From Asterias rubens (lineage: Eukaryota; Echinodermata; Asteroidea; Forcipulatida; Asteriidae), in the NCBI RefSeq assembly GCF_902459465.1, contig NC_047068.1:12051195-12115194 (forward strand): a DNA stretch of 64,000 nt. Direction: 5' to 3'. The position numbers and the translations under genes are program-made. Of this stretch, positions 1 to 9,970 are shown piece after piece. The notes under the pieces are model-generated. The model did not search any database. It was not told the DNA's origin and saw only the letters and a program-made list of their open reading frames with translations. Position 1 is the first letter of the stretch; each line of letters starts with the position of its first letter.

Positions 1-692
1 ATGTTTAGGGACCTTACGGTGATGTGCGCAATATAAAAATGGTTTTATTATTATTATTTTCCGTTTCACATAATATTTGTACCGGTATCATACAAACTGA
101 TGGTTTACGTTAATACCGAATACACTATATTATAGAATAGAATAGGATTAGGGCACAGTTAGTGAAATGAAGTTGCCTCCATTTATTTGGGAATGCCATA
201 CAGGATAAGACAGACAAGGGACACAAAAAGACAATAACAGACATGCTGACAAACATACATCAATTATGGAGTATTAGATGGTGATGCTTGAGATAGTTGT
301 ACATGACAAAAATAAAGAGATATACTTTCCCCAGTTCTGTGAAAGTACTGGGTAACTATATACACATCGTGCAGTGTAAGGGAAAACCAAATAAAATTCG
401 CTATCATTGAATTTATTCTGAAAATTTTGCATGTTTTTCTGACTATGTTTCTCATGACACACACTTCGGATTGAGCCCACACTTTCTACAGGTTTGTTAT
501 TTCATGTGATGGTTTGATCACACAAACCTGTGATACTGTCTGCGACTATTTTGTCAGCTCTACCAATTCTGATATCTAAAACGATGACAACTGTAAACTA
601 AGAAGACTAGATGGAAAACAGAGCTGGCTAACATGTGCAGTTGGTTGGAATACAAAAACCTTGGCCGTTTACTCTGATAATAAAGGGCTTCG
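1..692. other. Gene-free flank
   Basis: I see no coding exon here. Short pieces near 480-530 resemble the interior of the TTAA miniature elements described below. The open frames are short, of low complexity and resemble no family I know. Confidence 0.5.
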
Positions 693-1080
693 TTAAAGGC
701 ACTGGACACTATAAGTGTTTACTCAAAATATGTGTTAACATAAAAACTTACTTAGTATAAGCAAGCAATGGAGAGCTGTTGATAGTATACAACATTGTGA
801 GAAATGGCTCCCTCTGGAGTAACATAGTTTTTGAGAAAGTGGTAGTTTTTTAATCGAATAAAAACAAATCAGCTGAAGCCTTTTACTGTATGCATCTGAA
901 ACCACACAAAGTAATTCAACAAGGGTGCGTGTATTTTTTCTTTCTTTCAATATTCTAATGCAACTTCGATGACAAATTGAGTCAAAATTTTAATAGGTTT
1001 TGTTTTTTATGCATGTTGGAATTCACCGAGTGAGAATACTGGTTTTTGACAATATTACCGAAGGTGTCCAGTGCCTTTAA
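693..1080. mobile_element. Family A miniature element, full length (388 bp)
   Basis: Bounded by TTAA on both sides, with terminal inverted repeats that read AAAGGCACTGGACACT at the left and end GTGTCCAGTGCCTTT at the right. The interior has the family blocks for a GAGCAATGGAGAGCTG motif and a GTATACAACATTGTGAG-like motif. There is no coding capacity. TTAA duplications and terminal repeats suggest mobilisation by a piggyBac-like transposase, which is an inference. Confidence 0.8.
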
Positions 1081-2310
1081 AGGAGTGATTAAGAGGTCTT
1101 CTTGTACTTGGTTTGTGAATTAATTGATATGCACAACATAATGGGCGTTTAAGAAATGTGTAACGACGATCCAGAGAAAAAATGGTGGTCTCTTTTGAGA
1201 AAATGACGTATAGTGTTTGGCATACGTCAAGTTTATGGCGTGAATGGTATGTGTAGTACATGTAGCGATTGTAATTAGTATGCTGTTGTATTTTCTTGAT
1301 AAATGCCTTGCCTTGAGAAAAGATAATCAGCAACTGACAAAGTTTTCTTGAAGACTGCAATAATTTAATAAGAGTATTTCTCAAGGCGGTCTTTGGCATA
1401 TCCAATCCTACAAAAAAAATGGTTTTAGATTATAACTCTGAGGTTTTAGGTCGTCTTGAAACAAAAGATGTCTTTAAGCAAGATGCGTTGTGTGCAGCTG
1501 TAAACTTCAATTAGTGTTGACCGCATTTTGCGTAACGAGAAAAACGGGTGTAAACATTGTCTATACGATGCCATCAGATATCCAAGCTCTCTTATGGGTC
1601 ATGACTCCTATCTCACCTTCATTCCATTTAGTTCCTGCCAGTTTGGTATCCTGACTATTTAGTGAATGTAGTATAAGGCCTGGTCTGTACACCGGAGTAA
1701 GCACATCTGTGCCGTGCACATCTGTGCCGTGCACGTCAGGGGGCTTGACCCGTAATTACACACCGGGTTAAACAGAGACATTTACCCGCCGCCCCAACCA
1801 ACTGGCAACAACATAAATTCAGTTAGAAATATAATTTGATAAAGACCAGTGCGAGCTTTGAGGTCGGTCCCAGCGCAGGACAAGATGGGTTTTAATGGAT
1901 TTGACATTTTCTTGGGCCTTTACCTGGCGTTGAGTCAATTGGTAATATTTTTGTCAACATCAAAATGTCACTGCCATACAAAATAAATATATATATATAA
2001 ACACGATTTTGAAAAAACTTCTTTCTTGTGCCAATTTATCAAATTGAGTTAAGTTTTACTAATCTAATCACAGCCTATGAATACATTTTCAAACAGAAGA
2101 CCTCCTAAAATACACGTTCAGAGGTAAACAAGATACATTTATAAACAAAACAACTTCAACAAAAGTTGAACCAGAATCGGATTTCATTTAGTTTGCAATA
2201 ATTGCTGCTTCTGTTGATTAAAGTCTAACCTTTCTCCTTTAGCCGTCCGAATAATATACATGATTTAAAGGGAGTGTTAATTGCACCTCTATCGTTTTTC
2301 TTTTCATGTA
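1081..2310. other. Gene-free stretch
   Basis: No recognisable gene. A 15-bp word, ACATCTGTGCCGTGC, is tandemly duplicated near 1702-1733. The rest is AT-rich and shows no structure I can name. Confidence 0.4.
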
Positions 2311-2600
2311 AAGGCACTGGACACTATTGGTAATTACTCAAAACAAACGTTTGGATATACTTGGTATATCGAGCAATGGAGAGCTGTTGGTAGTATAAAG
2401 CATTGTGAGAAACGTCTCTCTCTGAAGTCACGTAGTTTTGAGAAAAAAGTATTTTCTCAATCGAGTAATAAAAGACTTCAGCTGAAGTCTTTTATTATTA
2501 GGCATCTGAAAGCACATAAATTTGTGAAACAGTGGTGTTTTTTCCTCTATTAATTCACGAAGTGCGAATACTGGTCTTTACCAAACGTGTCAAGGGTCTC
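2311..2600. mobile_element. Family A miniature element, degenerate
   Basis: The left end AAAGGCACTGGACACTATTGG is clear, and the interior AGCAATGGAGAGCTGTTGG and AGCATTGTGAGAAACG blocks match the family. The right end is diverged and has lost the TTAA border. Confidence 0.65.
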
Positions 2601-3119
2601 AAATTTAAAATTAAAGTAGTTTTTGTTTGTTATCCCCGACGTTAATATTTAAAATCATAAGACAAAGTGTTTTATCTCAATCAATGTTCGCCATTACAGA
2701 ATTCCTATTGAGACTCGGTAAGGCCTGTACATTTATTTTGACATCCCATTTTACCTAACTACACACCAGTGCCAGCCCTAATGAACAAGCGACTTGTTAG
2801 ACATTACTTGTCAGTCACTTACGATTTGTTACTACTTCAATCTTCATGGCCACTATACCAACACAAATGGAATACAATTATATTTAATTGTCAGATGATG
2901 ACGTCACGGGCATCGTGTCATCAACAGGGACTTGGGGACGCCCTTGCATGGAAGCCACTTGATTACTGGTTAAAATGAACTTAAACTTACGAATTTCTGT
3001 CTACAACGTTGTTCGGTAAAACAAAACACGTCTGGGTATAAATTTCGACCAGGTGAGATGTTAAAAGCAAAGTGTAGGCATACCTTTGTTTTTTGGAACT
3101 GTACGATTATAGGATTTGA
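2601..3119. other. Gene-free stretch
   Basis: No gene and no clear repeat seen. Confidence 0.35.
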
Positions 3120-3445
3120 GGCATTGCGTGGTGAGGTATCAATGTATATTTGGTTTGCGGTAACACCATGTGTGTATCTACTTGCCAGGTAGAGTTTGTT
3201 CTTAGAGAACTGTCTTGCCTTATTCTACTGCTGCGGAGTAGATAATCGGGGGTTCGGGAGACTTATCAGTTCTAAAAACAACTGTCCTGCTTTTTAACTA
3301 GTACCAGGGCGGATGGTATAGAAAATAGACTTGGACTACTACTTTAGCTTATAGGATCGTAATTAACTGTACTGCCGCGGAGTCAGTTCTGAATAGGTCT
3401 CAACGTTTCGACTATAGCTTGCTCTAGTCATCGTCAGGAGACGTA
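3120..3445 (-). repeat. Dispersed repeat ending in a hammerhead-ribozyme-like motif
   Basis: A ~230-bp core (3130-3365) recurs at 38.89-39.13 kb, with the marker GTTTGCGGTAACACCATGTG and a later GGTATAGAAAATAG block. This copy continues to 3449, where the minus strand folds like a hammerhead: GTCTC, CTGACGA, a 5-bp stem II (GACTA/TAGTC), GAAAC, GTT, GAGAC. The start of the core resembles the 68-bp tandem unit at 40.2 kb. Known carriers of short hammerheads include Penelope-like elements and retrozymes, but no coding part is present here to assign a class. Confidence 0.6.
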
Positions 3446-3449
3446 CGAT
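3398..3449 (-). ncRNA. Hammerhead-ribozyme-like motif
   Basis: On the minus strand, in order: stem I strand GTCTC, core CTGACGA (fits CUGANGA), one extra T, stem II GACTA with its complement TAGTC around a 10-nt loop, GAAA, a minimal stem III made of ACGT, then cleavage triplet GTT and the partner strand GAGAC. The self-complementary ACGT is what dimeric minimal hammerheads use. The extra T after the core departs from the consensus, so this may be an inactive relic. Confidence 0.5.
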
Positions 3450-3479
3450 TGTTTTAATAGTACAAAATAAAACTAACAT

Positions 3480-3700
3480 CTGAAAATTGTATTTCAAAAG
3501 GTGGTCGCATTTTTTTAAGATATCGCCGAAAATGCGGAGCGAGTATGTCAAGCAGAATAAGTAATCTGGAATATATACATAAACAACCTGAGAGCTGTAT
3601 TGCTAACGGTAACGTTTCTCAGGTTCAAACTTTAAATTTGGAACACAACAAACTTCTCTTTTTACATAACCACCTAACTTCGAAGCTATATATTTCTCAC
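3480..3700. repeat. Dispersed repeat, copy 1
   Basis: The stretch from TTAAGATATCGCCGAAAATG through a TTTTTACATAACCACCTAAC block resembles 5600-5770. It has no coding capacity. The overlapping 142-codon open frame on the plus strand shows no family resemblance and is taken as chance. Confidence 0.4.
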
Positions 3701-4384
3701 AATTGTTTTTTTTTCGAGTGGAGTTATTCTTCTCCGTTTATTCAACAGACGACGGTCGGACAACATACATCACTTAATCCACAAAAAGAAAATGTTTGCT
3801 TTTTTGCAGAAAAACACTTTTTGAAATGTACCAACTCACGACTTGGACGTACATGTACTTTGCACGTGTGTTTACTATACGCATTGCAGGCAAAGTCTGC
3901 CTCGATTTACGTCACAAAAGGGGTAGGCGGAGTCAGCCCCCCAAACAACTTTATACATTTTTTAAACGTATAAATCGTGACAAACAATTACTAAAAGAAT
4001 TGTTTTATTGTTCGTAAGCATATACTCTTATGTTTGAATGAAGAAAAAATTCTATTTCCAGGTGACTTTAAATAAATACATGTATACAATTATTTATACT
4101 ATCAAACGATGGGCTTCTTTATTGCCATTGACTTTAAGAGTGATTACCAAACGTATACATTCCGTGAAGTATAATTCAATCAACCAGGAAGACAATAAAG
4201 AATCGCTTATCTGCCTTAAAATGAAATACATTTATTACATCAAAACTTTGCCAGTTATCTCATCTTTCTAGATGAGAACATGGTTTTAAATCCCTGTTCT
4301 GTTAAAATTGTGTCAACTTGCTATATAGGCATAAAGGATTAGGATTTTTTTTTAATTACAGTTGTATACAAAAAGAGGAAATCT
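3701..4384. other. Gene-free stretch
   Basis: AT-rich DNA with short open frames of low complexity. No gene, RNA or element recognised. Confidence 0.35.
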
Positions 4385-4455
4385 TTGTTTGTTTGTTTGT
4401 TTGTTTGTTTGTTTGTTTGTTTGATTGTTTGATTGTTTGATTGTTTGTTTGTGGT
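4385..4455. repeat. (GTTT)n microsatellite
   Basis: About nine GTTT units followed by alternating GATT/GTTT units. It is a simple repeat, possibly the tail of a retroposon, but no head is recognisable upstream. Confidence 0.9.
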
Positions 4456-5599
4456 GTTGGGTTGTTTCTTTATTTTCCACTTATACTTTCATACACACAC
4501 AAATAATGTTTAATGATCAATTTAAAAAAAAGTATGTGTAGCAAGACAACTAGAGATAAATCCCCAACACTGTTGCCTCTTTCAGTGACAGAAATGAGTG
4601 TTTCCCTTCTACATTACACATCCTAGTGGCTCATCTATTCACACATTATTTAGATAGACCATAGAAATGATAAGTGATGGGAGATCAGTAAACTGCGTCA
4701 TAACATTGGACAAATGTCCCTCCTTTGTGTGATTTAATTGGTTTGTACATGACGTGTAACCGTACACGATTGGCATGTACTAATTGCTTTAATGTCAAAC
4801 TGTGATTATTGATGAAACACGGAAGTGCCTATGTCTAAACATGCACCAGCTGGTTTCATGTTGAGGCAATCCATTATAGAGTAGTCTTTCAATCTCATGA
4901 GTAAAAAAATAAAGATGAATTTAATCTGGCGACGCACCATCATTCATCCAATAACGTTTTCTGTAGTTACTAAATAGATTGCGAAATTAGCCTGCGTTTG
5001 AACCCACATAACAACGTCTTAAGGCCTTCTCAGACGAGGCAACCAACGGCGCGGCATGACAAAGGGGCACTTTGGTATGGCACATGCGTTACTATTTTTC
5101 AAATAAATGTCTTACGATCACAACGAAAAATACGTGAACATTCAGATGATAGCCTTTTCTTCTTTGAGATTGCATGTACTTGGTTGCCTGTAAATTGCAT
5201 CCTGTGACATAACCCTTACTAATCAAATCAATTCAATTCAATATAATATTCATTTCCACATTTTTTTTTTTGGTGCACAAGGAGGCATCATCTTACAAGC
5301 CGAGGCTGTTGATGGATGTGCCCGTATACTTTGTTAATTTCATTTCAGTTTTCTATTACCGACTTTATGAGTAGGGCCTTGAAGGGCTCGAGTGTTTTTC
5401 AAGACAGATTTGTTTCTTCGCCTTTACAGGTTTATCCATATCAGTAAAATGAGTAATATTACTAAAGTTTATCATTCGCGTGAGTGTAAATGCGTGTCAC
5501 ATCAAGTCAAAGCAAACACAAATATGATTGGGTTTTTCATCACGGCATACACGAAGCTGACACAAAGCAAAATGTAGATGTTAACAAAACAACAATTGA
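4456..5599. other. Gene-free stretch
   Basis: No coding exon, RNA gene or recognised element. Short AT-rich open frames only. Confidence 0.35.
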
Positions 5600-5770
5600 A
5601 AATGTCATTTGAAGGTTTTTCTTTTTTAGATATCGCCAAACATCCGGAGCGAATAATGTCCACGCAGGAAGAATAATTCTTAAAACAGGAACACACAATC
5701 TGCAGTAATCCTTCTCAGATTCATCTGATACCTTTTTACATTACCACATAACTTCGACGGGTTTTTTTTC
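5600..5770. repeat. Dispersed repeat, copy 2
   Basis: Related to 3480-3700 by its GATATCGCC, GGAGCGA and TTTTTACATTACCACATAAC blocks. The foldback at 5.9-6.06 kb sits close by and is followed by another TTTTTACATATTATTACC segment, so it may have inserted into a third copy. Confidence 0.35.
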
Positions 5771-5907
5771 AAAATGCTTTATACTAATAAATAAAGGCTT
5801 CTGACCAAATTGTTGTATAATCCCCAAAATAGGAATACCCAATACGCTTATGTTGCATACACCAAGTGAGAGTAGGCCTACTGGCGGGGTAACGCGGTAA
5901 AGTTTCT

Positions 5908-6064
5908 CAGGGTGCGTTCGTTTAGCTCCTCCCCCGGGTCAACCCCGGTGTGTAGCGGTTTTTTTTTTTTCCAGGACGAACGTGTGCAGATAATTACCCA
6001 CGTTCGTCCTGGAAAAAAAACCGCACATCGGGGTCGACCCAGGGAAGCTAAACGAACGCACCCT
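5908..6064. mobile_element. Foldback element with long inverted arms
   Basis: The arms begin AGGGTGCGTTCGTTTAGC and end GCTAAACGAACGCACCCT, and pair over about 70 bp each around a short centre near ATAATTACC. T and A homopolymers face each other inside the arms. There is no coding capacity. A weaker relative of the arm appears at 23.91-24.0 kb. Confidence 0.75.
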
Positions 6065-7039
6065 CAGATTCATATATAACACCTTTTTACATATTATTAC
6101 CCAACGCACCTTCCCCTAAAATCAAAAATAACCCTTGTGACTTGGATTGTAACATCTAAAGAGAAGATATAGAAGATATCTTATTATGATATATTATTTC
6201 AAAATATAAAACAAATTTGAAGAAGCTTGAGTAGGCTCTCTTTAATTGAAACTTGACGGTATTCTGATAAAAAAAATTCTCGTCTTGTATATACAACAGT
6301 GTGGTCACCTTTAGGGACCAGTGCTCGTGATTACTCTTCTCACGCCACCAGCATCAATGCTATAGGTTTGGAGAAGAGAAGACGTGAGCCTTACCTATAC
6401 CTTATACATCCGATATAGCCTCCTTATCTCGAGTCCATCTCAGACATAAAGCCTCCACAAGAATTCAGTTTCATGAAAAATAAAAACTATAAGCTGCTTA
6501 AGTGCAACACCATGTGCACATTTTTGCAGGTGTTTTTCAACTTATATAATGCATGGTCTTACTTCGCGGTGCCCCCCCCCCCCTCAATCCTAATGGGGGA
6601 AGATTGATACTGAAATATTAAATCCGTCTACAAAATTCTGATCTATACAAGAAAACAAGGTGGCAATATTTCTCTTGTTGTACAACACCTCCTATATATC
6701 AGCTCTCTCGTTACAAGGAATTCCCATTTTTGTGGCAGCCTCTTGACTGTTCAAGCTAAATTGAGAGAGTTGCAATCCAGCCTCTCGGTATAGTAGAACC
6801 AATCAAGATGTGCTCATGAGTCTAGACACGTTTTAGAAAACGTAAAGAGAACCCTCACGAATTGGTGACATTTTGATATGTGGTCGTGGGGCCCTGATTA
6901 AAACGAAGCCCGGCTCTATAATGAACCACCCTGTTTAACCAGAGCTTGGGCATTTACTGAGACAAACAATATATACTATATCAGGGCATGATATTTTGTC
7001 TTAGGAAAAAAGTAGGAATATTTTATCAAGCACAAGGGC
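6065..7039. other. Gene-free stretch
   Basis: No gene recognised. A short palindrome-like pair (AAGAGAAGACGTGAG and CTCTTCTCACGCC) occurs near 6337-6391. Confidence 0.35.
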
Positions 7040-7255
7040 CGACCTATATGTATACAAATCCTTATATCTGCCCGCGGCCAGGCCAGGTTTCTCAGTAATT
7101 TGCTAGTGTTTTTGCATATTTTTAGCTGTTCTCTTTTTATAACCATTGTATTGCTTTTTCTTGTAAATCTTTGATGTGCAATTTTTTAATTCATGTTTGT
7201 GTTTTTTCATGTTTGCTGGCAAATAAAATGAAATGAAATGAAAGGCTGTAATAGA
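7040..7255 (+). mobile_element. Probable LINE 3' end with (AAATG)n tail
   Basis: A T-rich untranslated-like stretch ends in AAATAAAATGAAATGAAATG, the pentameric tail expected of non-LTR retroposon 3' ends. No reverse transcriptase is left. This is an inference from tail form only. Confidence 0.4.
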
Positions 7256-7261
7256 TGTGTA

Positions 7262-7392
7262 GGTTGAATCAATTAAATTAAATTAAATTAAATTAAATTA
7301 AACTAAATTAAATTAAATTCAATTAAATTAAATTAAATTCAATTCAATTCAATATTCAAATTAACTCAATTCAATTCAACTCAATCAAATTA
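7262..7392. repeat. AATTA/AATTC pentamer satellite
   Basis: More than twenty units of AATTA that drift into AATTC and AACTC at the right-hand side. Confidence 0.9.
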
Positions 7393-9129
7393 CATTTAAT
7401 CATGGTTTACTCCTAGTGGTTTTGTTTAATTTAAATGTTATACCCTTTTTGTGGTTTTTAGACTGCCTTTTTATATATATATATTTTTTTTTTACATATT
7501 GTATATGCTTAGGGCCTGGCATAAGGAGCTATATAAGTACTCTTTTATTATTGTTATCCCAAACTCATGAGAATACCAGTACATAGACAGGTAACCAAAT
7601 CAAAAACTCATATTAAAAGTATACAAAATGTATAGATTTTCAGGGAGGCCTTATTAATCTTTTCCAAAGGCAAACATAAGGAACAGACTACAGGAAGCAT
7701 ATCATGCCTGATGTTTGAAGAAAACAAAATCCGAAAGCGTGAGGTAAAAACGCCCTAACAAAAACCGAAATATGCCTATATCAGTAGCCACCGTATCCAA
7801 TAGGATGAATATCAACGCATGAAATACAATAAGCTCCATCTTCTCCCTCAGCCTAACATGAAATGTTTTAAGCAATCTTTTAATTATTCTAATTATATGG
7901 AACAAGTTACTCCTAAGGCCTGGACTTGATCGGTAATATCTTTTTACTCTGACTGTAAGTATGTCTTTAGGTGTATTTTTCACTTCTTTTTTGAAGACAC
8001 AGAATGATAATATAAAACAGCCGTTGTGCAGATATAAACCCAAATCTTATACCCACGACTGCATCGGTTCCACGGCCAAGACTTGTTTTTGGATATATCA
8101 GATTCAACCACTCAAGAAGCATTCGGCCAAGACACAACCGAGCCATGTAACCTTAACCAGTGCAATACTTGATGAGAGTGTTGAGATGTAAAATTTGAAC
8201 AATACAGATCTGTTGGAAATGTAATAGCTCCATTAATAGGCTAAGTGTGTGCTATTTTCGTCAGCTTATACCTATAGTCAGGCCACTTGGCTCAACCGGA
8301 CTTATCCTTTAAAACCAAGGGGAAAACATTAAAGAAGTCCAGGTCGTCTTCACATTCGCACAATTGTCACTTTGTGTAGCAAGAATTACCAGAACCACGG
8401 ATAAAGAATACTCCTCGAAAAATGTATTTTTTTCCTTCATTTTTCCACAACGAGGGATTTATAGTTTTAATTACTTGTAGATCTCATATTGATTATACTG
8501 CAAGCCATGTTTTATTAAAGTCCATAATGTCCTTTTATAGTGTCTGTTTCTCAAATTGTGGCATCAGTAGATTAACTTTAGAGCAACTTAGTTTACTCGT
8601 GTGTATGTTTTCTTTATCGTTCTTAGTGAAATAAATTCAGAAGTACACTGATGCTTATAACATCTTGAACACGTGACATAAGTTCTTAATTGCATACAAT
8701 TGAAGCGCTTGCGTGCCCAATGGTAAACAAATTAACCCTGAACTTACAGAGTCATGAACACATGTAATGAAAATATTAAAATGTTTACAAAACATCGATC
8801 TAAAAGGTCTGCTGATCTTCCTAGAATTGCAGAAAATAAATTACATCAAGTAGACCCTAATGGATACAGCTTGTCACAAAGGAAGTTAGCTGCAATGTGC
8901 AATGCGTAAACAGACACGTCTAAATAGACGGCGTAATAAAACAAATATTAAACCATGTGAAACATTCAATGGAGTTACCCGGCATAAAAGCACCTCAGTC
9001 CAGCCCGAAAATTTTACTGATTTTTCACAATTTATGTTGATATATTTCTGCCATTGGAACCAAGGATACCTTAAGGCCAATATATTGTAACTATTGCTAA
9101 CTATGAACCATAAAGGATCAATCCTGTGT
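7393..9129. other. Gene-free stretch downstream of METTL23
   Basis: No exon recognised on either strand. The open frame on the minus strand near 7702-8043 has no recognisable motif. A LINE/SINE-like 3' tail (GCTATATAAGTACTC followed by a TTATTATTG run) lies near 7525-7556. Confidence 0.35.
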
Positions 9130-9145
9130 ACTCTTCAGTAACAAG

Positions 9146-9970
9146 CGGCTCTGTTCATTCACGTCGATTCCAAACATACGAGTATCCACGAACAACAAGC
9201 CTCACGATTGATCACAATGCTGGGATTTGAACCCATAACCATCCAACTGTGGAATCCAATACCATTCCCAAGGACAAATCACACACCTCAGTGAGGGGTC
9301 ACACCTAAAAGCAACTCATAACACCTCGCTGACTCGTCTATAACTTAGTGATCTCTAATAGTTGTATGGTGTGAGGACTTGGTTAGATTTGAACCTGTAA
9401 CCATCCAACTGTGGAATCCAATATCATCCCTAGGACAAATCACACACCTCAGTGAAGGTCACACCTAAAAGCAACTGGCATCACCTCGCAGCACAAGGAT
9501 GAATCGTCTAACTTGGTGATCTCTGAACAAAGTTGTATGGTGTGATGACTTTGTTAGATTCGAACCCATTACCATCCAAATATGAAGGGAGTCCAATAAA
9601 TCCTCCCCTAGGACAAATCACACACCTATCCTATGAGGTGGTCACACGTATGAGGAACACCACCACCTTTCCGAATAGTCTATAACTTGGTGATCTCTAA
9701 TAGTTGAATGGTGTGATGACCAGGTTAGATTCAAACCCATAGCCATCTTACTATAGACGAAGTCCAATAAATCCTCCCCATGGCAAATCACACAACTCTG
9801 TCAGGAGTCAAACCTATATGCAACTCGCACCACCTCGCAGCACAAGGATGAATAGTCTATAACTTGGTGATCTCTAATAGTTGTATAATATAACTCCTTC
9901 CGCAGGACAAATCACACACCTCAGTGAGGGGTCACACGTATAAGCACTTCGAACCACCTTTCCGAATAGT
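9146..9970. repeat. Degenerate tandem array (units about 120-178 bp) derived from the METTL23 3' end
   Basis: About five units, marked by GGACAAATCACACACCTC near 9271, 9432, 9610, 9782 and 9903. Each unit also carries a ~55-60 bp block (TCTATAACTTGGTGATCTC and AGTTGTATGGTGTGATGAC) that aligns with the last ~60 bp of the METTL23 terminal exon at 9968-10030. The best exon-like blocks lie near 9335-9395, 9500-9570, 9676-9745 and 9845-9890. The exon copy alone keeps an open frame to the family C-terminus, so the array most likely arose by duplication from the exon outward. Confidence 0.75.

Noticed and set aside
3545-3973. 142-codon plus-strand open frame
   Set aside because: No family motif, low complexity, and it starts in a dispersed repeat.
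6640-6850. Alternative METTL23 last exon (minus-strand frame with LDWFYYTERLDC)
   Set aside because: The phase and acceptor do not fit, and the exon at 10124-9971 matches the family through to the stop.
9146-9970. Independent satellite unrelated to genes
   Set aside because: Part of every unit aligns with the coding end of METTL23, which ties the array to the exon.
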